From positions 310,001-374,000 of the forward strand of contig JAUJOZ010000001.1 of NCBI GenBank assembly GCA_030447415.1: a stretch of 64,000 nucleotides of DNA, read 5' to 3'. Below the pieces are notes generated by a model, which had not been told where the DNA came from, did no database searches, and worked only from the letters and a program-made list of their open reading frames with translations. Positions 18,929 to 28,120 of this stretch are shown piece after piece (the stretch's first letter is position 1; each line of letters begins with the position of its first letter). Both the position numbers and the translations under genes were made by a program. The stretch comes from Thermomicrobiales bacterium. Its GTDB lineage: Bacteria > Chloroflexota > Chloroflexia > Thermomicrobiales > UBA6265.

Positions 18929-19954
18929 GTGGCAAACCCTGGCCGCGCCGGATTCGGCGCCACGTCGGACTCTTCGGTGGCCCAGCGCTTCCGAAAGCCC
19001 GACCGGGTCCGCGCGCTGGGACATTCATTTGGACCGCTCACGGCCCTCCTCCTCCTCATCGTCTTCAACGCTCTCTTCACGCGCAACTTCCTCGAGGCGC
19101 AGTCGATCCGGGTGAACCTCACCCAGGTAGCGACGATCGTGATCGTGGCGACCGGGATGACCCTGGTGATTGCGACGGGTGGCATCGACCTCTCGGTCGG
19201 CTCACTTATGGCGATCGCGGGCGCGCTCGCCCCGATCATCTTCCTCAGTGATCGGACGCCGTTGGACAATGCCCTCGTCGGCAACACGTTGGCGATCGTC
19301 GTCCCCATCTTGGTCACGGGCGCGTTCGGGCTGTTCAACGGCACGCTGGTAACCGCCTTTCGGCTCCAACCAATCATCGCCACGCTTGTTCTGTACCTCG
19401 CCGGCCGCGGCATCGCGCAGGTGATGACCAACGGCAAGCTCCAGGAGTTCAGGAACCCCGAGTTCTCCTACATCGGCCGCGGTCGTCCCCTCGGAATTCC
19501 GTTCCAGGTGATCCTGATGCTCCTCATCGTGGCCACCGTCGCGTGGGCTATGCGGAACACCACCTTCGGCCGCTACGTACTGGCCACGGGCGGCAACGAG
19601 CCGGCCGCCCGCCTGGCAGGCGTCCCCGTCAACCGGGTCAAGCTCGGCGTCTATGCGATCAGCGGCCTGCTGGCGGGGCTGGCCGGGCTGATCGTAATCG
19701 CCATCAACTCATCGTCGGACGCGAACCAAGTCGGCCAGATCATGGAGTTGGACGCGATTGCGGCGGTGGCAGTGGGCGGTACCCCTTTAACGGGCGGCCG
19801 GGCGTCTATCGTTGGCACGCTGATCGGCGCACTGATCATCCAGCTCACGCGTTACACGCTGCTCTCCCACGGCGTGCCGGACGCGGCGGCTCGGGTCGTG
19901 ATCGCTGGCGCCATCGTCCTGGCGGTTCTCCTGCAGCGACAACGCGGGACGTAG
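18929..19954 (+). CDS. Sugar ABC transporter permease 1 (RbsC-like)
   Basis: The 341-residue CUT2 permease has about ten membrane segments. IDLSVGSLMAIAGAL and GNEPAARLAGVPVNRVKLGVYAISGLLAGLAG are the standard family signatures, with AVAVGGTPLTGGRASIVGTLIG before the last helices. GTG 18929 lies 8 bp after the ATPase stop. It pairs with the next permease, probably as a heterodimer. Confidence 0.92.
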   Translation: MANPGRAGFGATSDSSVAQRFRKPDRVRALGHSFGPLTALLLLIVFNALFTRNFLEAQSIRVNLTQVATIVIVATGMTLVIATGGIDLSVGSLMAIAGALAPIIFLSDRTPLDNALVGNTLAIVVPILVTGAFGLFNGTLVTAFRLQPIIATLVLYLAGRGIAQVMTNGKLQEFRNPEFSYIGRGRPLGIPFQVILMLLIVATVAWAMRNTTFGRYVLATGGNEPAARLAGVPVNRVKLGVYAISGLLAGLAGLIVIAINSSSDANQVGQIMELDAIAAVAVGGTPLTGGRASIVGTLIGALIIQLTRYTLLSHGVPDAAARVVIAGAIVLAVLLQRQRGT

Positions 19955-19975
19955 GCGCGGGGGGTCGAGTACGGA

Positions 19976-20998
19976 GTGGTGATGGTAACGGGGACGACGA
20001 CTGACGTTCGCGGCGCGCGTCAGATGAGCCAATGGGCGGCCGCAGGCAGCCTCTTTCAGCGGCAGGGCGTCTTGGTCGTGCTGGTGGGGGTGTTTGCCCT
20101 CGGCGCTTGGCGCTACGGCGAGAACTTTTACAGCAGCTTCAACATCTGGGAGATGCTGCGTAACAACTCCTACTTCGGACTGATCGCGCTCGGCATGACG
20201 TTCGTAATCATGACCGGCGGGATCGACCTCTCCGTCGGGTCGGTGGTCGCGCTGACAGCCGTCACCGCCGCCCACACCAGCTCGGAAGGCCCGTACGTCG
20301 CGACCGGGGCGGCGGTAGTGGTTGGCCTCGCGGTCGGGCTGATCAATGGCGGGATCATCGCGCGATTCGGGATTCAGCCGTTCATTGTCACCCTGGCGAT
20401 GCTGCTCGCCGCCCGGGGGATGGCGCTCATCGTTGCCGACAATGCCACTGTGCCGGTCGACTACGCCAGCGGGTTCGTCGATATCGGCCAGCGCAACCTC
20501 GGCCGCGTCCCGATGCCGGTGGCGATCGTCACGGTCGCCTATATCCTCGGCTCCCTCATTCTGAACTTCACCCGGTTCGGCCGGCATGTGCTGGCGGTGG
20601 GCGGCAACGAGGAGGCCGCGCGGCTAGCCGGTCTGCCGACCGCCCGGATTACGCTCGGGGTCTACGCCATGAGCGGTGGCCTAGCCGGGCTCGCCGGGGC
20701 GATCCTCGCGGCGCTTGCCTACTCCGGCACGCCGACGGGGGCCCTCGGCTGGGAGCTGTCGGCGATCGCCGCGGTGGTCGTCGGCGGCACGCTGCTAACC
20801 GGGGGCCTCGGCTCGGTGGGCACCACCCTGGTGGGTGTCCTGCTCATCGGACTCATCTTCAACGTCCTCAACTTCGAGCGCAGCATGGGCACCTTCCAGC
20901 TCAACGTCTACTGGGAGAACGTTATCCGCGGCGCCTTCCTGCTGATCGTCGTGATTATTCAAAGTCCTTTCACCCGTCAGCGGCAACTTGCTGCCTAG
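19976..20998 (+). CDS. Sugar ABC transporter permease 2 (RbsC-like)
   Basis: This 340-residue second CUT2 permease has MTGGIDLSVGSVVALTAV, GGNEEAARLAGLPTARITLGVYAMSGGLAGLAG and VVVGGTLLTGGLGSVGTTLVGVLL. Starts at GTG 19976, GTG 19979 and ATG 19982 are all close to GGAG. A paralogous C-terminal fragment lies beyond the IS3 element at 22.4-22.6 kb. Confidence 0.92.
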   Translation: MVMVTGTTTDVRGARQMSQWAAAGSLFQRQGVLVVLVGVFALGAWRYGENFYSSFNIWEMLRNNSYFGLIALGMTFVIMTGGIDLSVGSVVALTAVTAAHTSSEGPYVATGAAVVVGLAVGLINGGIIARFGIQPFIVTLAMLLAARGMALIVADNATVPVDYASGFVDIGQRNLGRVPMPVAIVTVAYILGSLILNFTRFGRHVLAVGGNEEAARLAGLPTARITLGVYAMSGGLAGLAGAILAALAYSGTPTGALGWELSAIAAVVVGGTLLTGGLGSVGTTLVGVLLIGLIFNVLNFERSMGTFQLNVYWENVIRGAFLLIVVIIQSPFTRQRQLAA

Positions 20999-21075
20999 CG
21001 GGCAACGGTCAACTTCTACGCGGCGGAAGACGGACGACGAGGCTAGGACTGATCTGCCCCCATTCTTCGGTCCAC

Positions 21076-21945
21076 TTATTCTGAGAGTCCGACCAAGTCC
21101 CGCTCCTCGATAAGGGTCCGATCGATCCGGTCGAAGTCGAGCCGGGCCTCCTTGGGCGTTCGGTAGCCGAGGGCGCTGTGGGGGCGGGTGCAGTTGTAGT
21201 CGTCTCGCCATGCCTCCACGGTCCGGCGGGCGTCGGTCAAGCCGAGGAACCAGTGTCGGTCGAGGCACTCGTCGCGCAGGCGGCCGTTGAAGCTTTCGAC
21301 AAAGGCGTTCTGGACGGGCTTGCCGGGAGCGATGAAGCGCAGCTGCACGCCCCGCTCGTAGGCCCACTGGTCGAGCGCCTTCCCCGCCAACTCCGGCCCG
21401 TTGTCCAGGACGAGTTCGGCCGGTGCTCCCCGCTCGGCCGCGAGCCGCTCCAGCACCCGGACCACCCGCGCCCCCGGCAGCGACGTGTCGACCTCGATCG
21501 CGAGCGCCTCGCGCGTGAAGGTGTCGACGACGGTGAACAACCGGATCCGCCGGCCCCATGCCAGCGCGTCGCTCACGAAATCGTCCCCCCATTGCTGGTT
21601 CGGTCGGCCGGGTGGTGCCGAGCGGCCACGCCCATCGCAAGCCACGCGCTTGCGGGTTCGCCGCCGCACCACCAACCCTTCCGCCCGGTAGAGGCGCTCG
21701 ACCCGCTTGTGGTTGATGCTGATCCCCTCCCGCCGGAGCAGGGCGTGCAGGCGCCGGTAGCCGAACCGGGGCCGCTTTGCCGCCACCTCCCGAAGCTGCT
21801 GCCGCAACCATGGCTCGTCGGCTCGTGTGCTGCCCCGGTACCGCACCGTCGAGCGCGGGAGCCCGACCAGGCAGCACGCCCGCCGCTCCGAGAAGCCAAA
21901 CCGCTCCCGGAGCCACCCCTACCGCGACCCGCCGCTGGGCGGCCT
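21076..21945 (-). pseudogene. IS3 OrfB transposase (frame-shifted at the 5' end)
   Basis: This is the catalytic protein of the IS. The 256-residue open part includes the helix-turn-helix_21 region (RPRFGYRRLHALLRREGI) and the rve DDE core (DDFVSDALAWGRRIRL, VDTFTREALAIEVDTS, LVLDNGPELAGKAL, then FVESFNGRLRDEC with the catalytic Glu). The family N-terminus reads WLRERFGFSERRACCLVGL, but a TAG precedes it in this frame. One extra G in the run at 21916-21919 separates it from the upstream coding sequence AAQRRVAVG. OrfB is normally made by programmed -1 shift from OrfA, so with two extra indels it is probably inactive. Confidence 0.8.
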
Positions 21946-22210
21946 CACCAGTTTGTTCGGAGTAACTCTTTGAGGGCCTGGTTGTCGAGGGCTTGGTCGG
22001 CGACCAGCCGCTTGAGGCGGGCATTTTCGTCCTCCAGCGCCTTCAGCCGCCGCGCGCGCCGGATTCCAACCCGCCGTACTTCTGCTTCCACCGGTAGAAC
22101 GTCTGGGCGCTGATGCCGTGGCGGCGGCACAGCGGGGCCAGGTCGGCCCCCGCCTCGTGCTCCTTCAGCACGCCGACGATCTGCTCCTCCGAGAACCGGC
22201 TCCGCCGCAT
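21945..22210 (-). pseudogene. IS3 OrfA (frame-shifted)
   Basis: OrfA begins RRSRFSEEQIVGVLKEHEAG with a helix-turn-helix (LCRRHGISAQTFYRWKQKYG). It then leaves frame in the GC-alternating run at 22049-22060. The leucine-zipper part, RRLKALEDENARLKRLVADQ ending LLRTNW, continues in another frame. ATG 22210 follows AAGGAGG. One base lost from GCGCGCG explains the break. Confidence 0.8.
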
Positions 22211-22360
22211 GGCGTCCTCCTTGGGGCCCCACACCCCGCGAGGACTCTCATTATCCGTGGACCAGTTCTCCGGGGGCAGGTCACCGGTCATCACCCCGTA
22301 GCTCCCCGTGGACGAGTTGGCGCCGAGCGACTGCTGGGCCCGTGATCTGGTCTTGCGGGC

Positions 22361-22642
22361 GTGCGGCCCGCCTGGCAGACCTCTAGCGGCGCTGGCGGTT
22401 TCGCCCTCGGCTGGCCGATGTCGGTTATCGCCGCGGTCGTAATCGGCAGCACATTATGCACCGGCGGACTCGGCTCGGTCGGCACCACGTTGGTCGGTGT
22501 TCTGCTGCTCGGCCTGATCTTCAACCTCCTCAACTTCGAGGGTTTGGACCCTTACTGGCAGACGGTCGCCCGGGGCTTCTTCCTCCTGGTCGTGGTCGTG
22601 CTTCAGAGCCGGCTGGCCCGGCGCGGCGCCAGACCCACGTAG
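22361..22642 (+). pseudogene. Sugar ABC permease, C-terminal fragment
   Basis: From about 22393 the frame encodes GWPMSVIAAVVIGS and CTGGLGSVGTTLVGVLLLGL, closely matching the C-terminal 85 residues of the intact permease that ends at 20998, but clearly diverged from it (roughly four fifths identical bases by eye). The N-terminal two thirds are missing. It looks like the stump of a third CUT2 permease, probably removed by an IS3-associated deletion. No ribosome site precedes it. Confidence 0.7.
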
Positions 22643-22812
22643 CGCGGCGCTCCTTGATCCAGCGCACCGCAGGCGACCGGCCGTCCTCCCTGCTCACTGC
22701 GATCGACTGATGCCGGCCGGCTCATCGGCTGGCCAGTGCCGCGGTCCCTCCTTTACCTTGTTTCCCGCAGGGCGTCCCCGAATCGCCCCCCACCGGAAAG
22801 GACCGCCGCTCC

Positions 22813-25533
22813 GTGTCTGCCGCCACTCCCGTTCTCGAACGAACGCTGCCGAACGGCCTCACCGTGCTGCTGCGCGAGGCGCACGACGCCCCGCTCGCCT
22901 CCTTCTGGACGTGGTACCGGGTCGGCAGCCGGAACGAAACCCCGGGGAAGACCGGCGTTTCCCATTGGGTCGAGCACATGCAGTTCAAGGGGACGCCGAC
23001 CCTCGCCAAGGGCGCCATCTTCCGCGACGTCTCCAAGCACGGCGGCACCCTCAACGCCATGACCTCGAACGATTGGACCGCCTACTTCGAGACCCTCCCC
23101 GCCGACCGCCTCGACCTCGCCATCCGCATCGAGGCTGACCGGATGGCGAACTCCCTCTTCGACCCGGAGGAAACCGAGTCGGAGCGGACGGTCATTCTGT
23201 CCGAGCGCCAGGGCGCCGAGAACTCCCCGACCTACCTGCTCTACGAAGAGGTCGTCGGCGCCGCCTTCCGCGCCCACCCCTACCGCCATATGGTCATCGG
23301 CTACGAAACCGATCTGCGGACTATCAGCCGCGACGACCTGTACGGGCACTACCGCTGCTACTACCGCCCCAACAACGCGTTCGTCGCCGCCGTCGGTGAC
23401 TTCGATGCCGACGAGCTGTTTGGTCGCATCGAGCGTGCGTTCGGTGATCTACAGCCGGGACCGGAGCCGCCAGCGATGCGCGTGGCGGAGCCGCCCCAAC
23501 TTGGAGAGCGGCGCGTCACCCTCCACCGCCCGGCCCCGACTGCCTATCTGCGGATGGCATTTCGTACCCCCGCCGCCCGCCACCCGGACACCGCCGCCAT
23601 CCTCGTCGCTGACGCCGTCCTATCCGGTGGCAAGGGGATGGGGCTTGGCGGGGGCGGGCCGATGGGCCGCTCCTCGCGCCTCTACCGCGCGCTGGTCGCC
23701 GCCGGGCTGGCGCGGTCCGCGGGCAGCGATTTCGACCTGACCATCGATCCCTACCTGCTAATCGTCGCCGTCACCGCCCTGCCCGGCGTCGATCCGGACC
23801 GCATCGAGCGGGTGCTCGACGACGAGCTCGTGCGGCTGCGGAGCGAGCCTGTGCCCCATGAGGAGCTCGCGCGAGCGCTGAAGCAGGTCAGGGCGCAGTA
23901 CGTCTACTCCGCGGAGGGCGTCACGAACCAGGCGTTCTGGCTGGGCCAGATGGAGATTGTCGACCGCTACGCCCGGACCGAGACATTGATGGACGAGTTG
24001 GGGAGAGTCACTCCGGCCGACGTCCAGCGGGTGGCGCAGACTTACCTCACGCCGGAGACACGCACCGTCGGCTGGCTCCTGCCCGCGGAGCGCGGCGGCA
24101 GCACCACCGACGGGGAGGCGGTGGTCGCCGCGGTGCTTCCCCGACGGTGGGGGACCGGCGGCAGCACAGCCCCCGCCCGCCCCCCCTCCAACGCGGACCC
24201 GGAACAATCGATCGTGCGCGCGAATGACGAGATGGTGGACGCATCGGCCCCGTCGGGCGCGTCCATGGCCACGAAGCGCGCACCCTTCGAGCGCGCTGAG
24301 CTGCCGAACGGCATCGTCGTCCTCGGACAGCCGCGTCCGGCCGACCCGACCGTCGTCGTCCGAGTCCGGCTCGAGGCGGGCGCCGTGTCGGACCCCGTCG
24401 ATCGGGGAGGGCTCGCCGCGTTCACCGCCCGGATGCTCCCCCGGGGGACTGCCCGAGGCTCCTTCGAGGAATTCAACCAGGCGACTGACGCGCTGGGCGC
24501 GACCGTGGGCGTCGAGGCTGGCCGCCACTTCGCCGAGGTGGCGATCCGCTGCCTACGGGAGGATCTGCCGGCTCTCCTCGACCTCGCGACCGACCTGCTC
24601 CGACGTCCCACCTTCCCCGGGGAGGAGATCGAGAAGGTCCGCAACCAACTCTTGACCGCGATCCGGGAGCAAGACAACGAGACCCGCGCCATGGCCGATC
24701 TGGCCCTGCGCCGCCTCGTCTACCCGCCGAGTCACCCGTACGCCCGGCGCCCGACCGGCGAGGCCGCCAGTATCGAGGCCATCGGTCGCGACGAGCTTGT
24801 CGCCTTCCACGCCGCCCACTACGGTCCCCAAGTCATGACCGTCGCCGTCGTCGGCGGCATCGAGAACGTGGGAGAAGTGGTCGACCTCCTCGCCGCCCGC
24901 TTCGGTGACTGGGACGCCCAGGCTTCTCCACCGGCCGCCGTGGCCATGCCGGCCCCGCCGGGCGAAACGGTCCGCACGACCACGTCGATCCCGGGCAAGA
25001 GCCAGGCCGACCTCGCCGTCGGCTTCCCGACCCTCCCCCGCTCGGACCCCGCCTACTACCCGCTCGAAATGGCCAACCTCATCCTCGGCCGCCTGGGACT
25101 GATGGGCCGCCTTGGCGCCAGCGTCCGCGACGCGCAGGGGCTCGCCTATTACGTTTTCAGCGTGCTTGAGCCTGGACGGCATGGGAGCCTGTGGGTCAGC
25201 CGGGCCGGCATTGACCCTTCCAACGTCGACCGGGCGCTCGCGAGTGTGGTCGCCGAAGTACGGCGCCTGCGCGACGAACCGGTCACCGGGGAGGAGTTGG
25301 ATGACGCCAAGAGCTACATGACCGGTATCCTGCCGCTGGCCTTGGAGGCGAACGACGGCGTGGCCGCCACGCTCCTCAACATCGAGTATTACGATCTGGG
25401 CCTCGATTACCTCGATCGCTACCCGGGCATCATCAACGCCCTCAGCCGGGACGACCTCCTCGCCGCGGTCCGCTCTCACCTCGACCCGCAGCGCCTCGCG
25501 ATCGGCGTCGCCGGTCCGCCGCACGGGAGCTAA
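22813..25533 (+). CDS. M16-family zinc peptidase, two fused halves
   Basis: The 906-residue protein joins two M16 units, each normally encoded separately in bacteria. The first unit has the inverted zinc motif HWVEH (His51, Glu54, His55) with the distal ligand Glu131 in ILSERQ. The second, from about residue 490, lacks HxxEH (aligned region GGLAAFTARMLPRGT) and has the FxxAxxxLGA-like and RREFPSI-like structural parts. This matches the active/inactive pairing of processing-peptidase and PqqL-type proteins, which degrade peptides in a clamshell chamber. No signal peptide, so it is probably cytoplasmic. Start GTG 22813 is plausible with only a weak ribosome site. Confidence 0.9.
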   Translation: MSAATPVLERTLPNGLTVLLREAHDAPLASFWTWYRVGSRNETPGKTGVSHWVEHMQFKGTPTLAKGAIFRDVSKHGGTLNAMTSNDWTAYFETLPADRLDLAIRIEADRMANSLFDPEETESERTVILSERQGAENSPTYLLYEEVVGAAFRAHPYRHMVIGYETDLRTISRDDLYGHYRCYYRPNNAFVAAVGDFDADELFGRIERAFGDLQPGPEPPAMRVAEPPQLGERRVTLHRPAPTAYLRMAFRTPAARHPDTAAILVADAVLSGGKGMGLGGGGPMGRSSRLYRALVAAGLARSAGSDFDLTIDPYLLIVAVTALPGVDPDRIERVLDDELVRLRSEPVPHEELARALKQVRAQYVYSAEGVTNQAFWLGQMEIVDRYARTETLMDELGRVTPADVQRVAQTYLTPETRTVGWLLPAERGGSTTDGEAVVAAVLPRRWGTGGSTAPARPPSNADPEQSIVRANDEMVDASAPSGASMATKRAPFERAELPNGIVVLGQPRPADPTVVVRVRLEAGAVSDPVDRGGLAAFTARMLPRGTARGSFEEFNQATDALGATVGVEAGRHFAEVAIRCLREDLPALLDLATDLLRRPTFPGEEIEKVRNQLLTAIREQDNETRAMADLALRRLVYPPSHPYARRPTGEAASIEAIGRDELVAFHAAHYGPQVMTVAVVGGIENVGEVVDLLAARFGDWDAQASPPAAVAMPAPPGETVRTTTSIPGKSQADLAVGFPTLPRSDPAYYPLEMANLILGRLGLMGRLGASVRDAQGLAYYVFSVLEPGRHGSLWVSRAGIDPSNVDRALASVVAEVRRLRDEPVTGEELDDAKSYMTGILPLALEANDGVAATLLNIEYYDLGLDYLDRYPGIINALSRDDLLAAVRSHLDPQRLAIGVAGPPHGS

Positions 25534-25915
25534 CCGCTAGGCCAGCCATGTCGTTGCGGTGGTATCAGTATTCGCCGGGCAAACATAGAGCGAGGCACCG
25601 GTCCCCCACTCCGTGACGCCGCGACAGGCCATCACAGGGACAAATGTTGGCCTCGTTCCTGGGACGGCTTGCGGCGGCTTGTGGATGGCTATCCTTCGAC
25701 CCGCCAGACGGCGCGCGGCAGGAGCGGCGCGCAAGTAGCCGATACCGTGACGGTTCATCACCCGGATGGGCCAGGCGACGAGTGATGCCCGCGGCTGAGA
25801 ACGAGGCCGCGTCCGGTTCGAGCCGTACCTGCGGCGCCGGCATGCCCAGTGGTGCACCGTCGCACCGGCGCAGGAGACTGAGCGCCGATGGCGACCGCGA
25901 CCACCCCGAGCCGTT
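25534..25915. other. Intergenic stretch, no gene supported
   Basis: About 380 bp separate convergent genes (M16 peptidase and GT39 protein). A leftward frame reads CRGVTEWGTGASLYVCPAN, which looks protein-like, but no start or family could be assigned. It may be gene debris. Confidence 0.4.
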
Positions 25916-28090
25916 CTACGGTGCGACCGGCGGCGCGTAGGCGACGAAGGTTGGCGGTTTGCCCAATTCGCCGCCCTCCACGAGGTTTCCGCCCGGATAG
26001 AGGCGGCGGACCGTTTCGACGTCGCCGCGGTAGGCGCCCAGAAAGACGAAGACCGGGGTGCCATTGGCGGGGTCGATGTCAAAGGCGAACCGGCCGAACT
26101 GCGCCGATCGGTCCTCCGCCCGGACGTCGGGCGCCAGAAACTGGCGCGTCTCGTAGTTCACCGACCAGCGCTCGGAATAGAAGTAGACGTAGCTGGTCGA
26201 CGGTAGGCCGCGCATGTAGAGCGCGGCGTCCGTCAGCTCCCGGCAGAAAACCCATTCCTGCATCGGCGCCTTAGCAAAGGTCTCCCGGTAGTTGACGACG
26301 CTCTGCGAGACGGTCAGCCAGACCGCGAGGGCGAGCCCGGCGACCACGCCCAACCGAGGCATGGGCGCGCGACCCGCGGCGAATCGAAAGAGTTGGATGG
26401 CGCCGAGCGCGCCGAAGAGCGCGAGGAAGGGCGCGATCGCGAACGTCCGGCGGGCCGCGCCCTCGATCGTCGTCACGGCGGCGAATGGCATGATCAGGAC
26501 CATGAGCGCGCCGATGGACACGAGAGGGAGTCGGCAGCGCAGCAGTCCCCAGCCGCCGCCAAGGACGGCGAGCAGGAGCAGGGCAAGGGGCACCATCGGC
26601 ATCACCCCGCTCGCATCCACACCGTCGACGAGCGCGGCATGGGTGAGGTGGTCCCAGAACTGCAAGTAACGATCGAGGAGGAAGTCGACGCGGCTACTCT
26701 CCCCCTGGAGCGACGTCCATGGTTCCTTGTTGAGGATCGTGTACTGCCGTGCGTGGTTGAAGTAGCCATTGCGCTCGACGGCGGCGAAGCGAGCGATCGG
26801 CGTCAACACGACCCCAGCACCTAGCGCAAAAGCCCCGGCTCGCCTGGCAAGATGCCCTGAGGCGAGCCGCCGGTCGCGCATCAGGGAGAGGATCCCGCCG
26901 GCCAGCGCGGCGAGGGTAAGCGCACTGGGGGCGTAGGCGAAGAGGGCCAACGCGCCGAGTGGGACGATCAGCGCCCATCGGTAAAAGTGGTACAGCGCGA
27001 AGAGCCCGAACACAGCAAGGACGAGGGGGTGGGCGTTGTAGATGTAGACGCCGAACCCGGCGGCGGCCCCAGCGGCCGCCCACCAGCGCGGGCCGTCGGA
27101 GCGTGTCGCCTCAGCCAGCGCTCCGGCGGCGAGGACGACGACGAGCGGCCAGGCCTCCAGCGGGAAACCGATGCGGGCGAAGTGAACGTGCCAGGTCATC
27201 ACCGCCAGCAAGGCCGCCGCCACCAGCGCGGTGCGGACCCCGAGATTGCGGCGAACGACGGCGTAGAGGGCGAGCACGGTGAGAGTTCCTAGCAGCGCCG
27301 GAACCAGCCGGACGGCGAGGATGGTGTCACCGAAGAGCCAGACCGCTGGCGCCACCACGTAGAAGGGTCCGGTGGGCTGGCCGAGGGCGCTCGGAGTGTA
27401 GACGCCGATCCAGCCGTCTCGCAGGATCCGTCGACCTTCCAACCCCGCGATCCCCTCGTCGCCATGGAGTCCGCTGGGTAGCGCCGCGAGCCCGTCGAAC
27501 CGGAGGAACGCCGCGACCGCCATAATCGCGAGGAGCGCACCCAATTCTCCCCATGTTAGGGGAGCGGGGACCGGCATCTCGGCCGGTCGTGGGCGGACGA
27601 TGGCGCGCGCGTAGGGTGCCGCGGCCCGGCGCAGTCGCCCGCTCCGGCAGCGCCAGCGTCGGATGTGCCGGTTCACCGCGTGCTCCGGCCGTGCCGGCAG
27701 CCCGAGCGGTGCGGCGGCTTGGGTGTCGGCGCCCTCACCGCCGGGCCGAACCATCTCCCGGTTGTGCCTCGCCGCCCCTGCGCGCTCGCCGGCAGTGGGC
27801 GTCGATCGCACGGGACTGATCGCGGCTTGGCCTTTCGAGCCGGAGGGGGTAGGCAATGTCGACGCGGCCAGCTCGGCGCGCAGCGCGCCCACCTCGGAGC
27901 GGAGGCCGGCAAGCTGTTGCTCCAGCGACGCGAGCGCCGTGGCAAGGTTCGCCGCCTCTCGCGCCCCGGCCGCGTCCGAGCCGCCGTCCGATACGCCGGC
28001 GAGGACCGGGTCGGTACCGTCGGCGTCCACTCTGGATCGTCCAAGCTTCGCCCTGAATTTACGCACGGCGCTCCCCGGGGCCTCCATCAC
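25916..28090 (-). CDS. GT39-type membrane glycosyltransferase with N-terminal coiled coil
   Basis: The 724-residue ArnT/PMT_2-like protein should transfer a sugar from a polyprenyl-phosphate donor on the outer face. After about 165 hydrophilic residues come some 11-12 membrane segments. The first outer loop has DEGIAGLEGR, the acidic motif of the family. The soluble N-terminus carries heptads (LASLEQQLAGLRSEVGALRA, residues about 53-75), an unusual extra. A GTG at 28090 follows TAGGAG, with ATG 28087 as alternative. It follows a second GT39 gene on the same strand by 30 bp. Confidence 0.8.
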   Translation of the reverse strand: MMEAPGSAVRKFRAKLGRSRVDADGTDPVLAGVSDGGSDAAGAREAANLATALASLEQQLAGLRSEVGALRAELAASTLPTPSGSKGQAAISPVRSTPTAGERAGAARHNREMVRPGGEGADTQAAAPLGLPARPEHAVNRHIRRWRCRSGRLRRAAAPYARAIVRPRPAEMPVPAPLTWGELGALLAIMAVAAFLRFDGLAALPSGLHGDEGIAGLEGRRILRDGWIGVYTPSALGQPTGPFYVVAPAVWLFGDTILAVRLVPALLGTLTVLALYAVVRRNLGVRTALVAAALLAVMTWHVHFARIGFPLEAWPLVVVLAAGALAEATRSDGPRWWAAAGAAAGFGVYIYNAHPLVLAVFGLFALYHFYRWALIVPLGALALFAYAPSALTLAALAGGILSLMRDRRLASGHLARRAGAFALGAGVVLTPIARFAAVERNGYFNHARQYTILNKEPWTSLQGESSRVDFLLDRYLQFWDHLTHAALVDGVDASGVMPMVPLALLLLAVLGGGWGLLRCRLPLVSIGALMVLIMPFAAVTTIEGAARRTFAIAPFLALFGALGAIQLFRFAAGRAPMPRLGVVAGLALAVWLTVSQSVVNYRETFAKAPMQEWVFCRELTDAALYMRGLPSTSYVYFYSERWSVNYETRQFLAPDVRAEDRSAQFGRFAFDIDPANGTPVFVFLGAYRGDVETVRRLYPGGNLVEGGELGKPPTFVAYAPPVAP

Positions 28091-28120
28091 CGACAGCGAT
28101 CTCCTACCGGTCGGCGCCGA

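Larger units (their letters stand above)
21055..22278 (-). mobile_element. IS3-family insertion sequence, decayed
   Basis: The 1224-bp element is bounded by imperfect inverted repeats. Both ends begin TGCCCCC, share GGTCCAC, and end TGAGAGTCC (21055-21090 and 22242-22278). It encodes an orfA/orfB pair on the minus strand, each with one apparent frame shift. The flanking bases are GATC on the left and GGTC on the right, so no exact target duplication remains. It lies between an intact permease gene and the tail of another. Confidence 0.85.
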
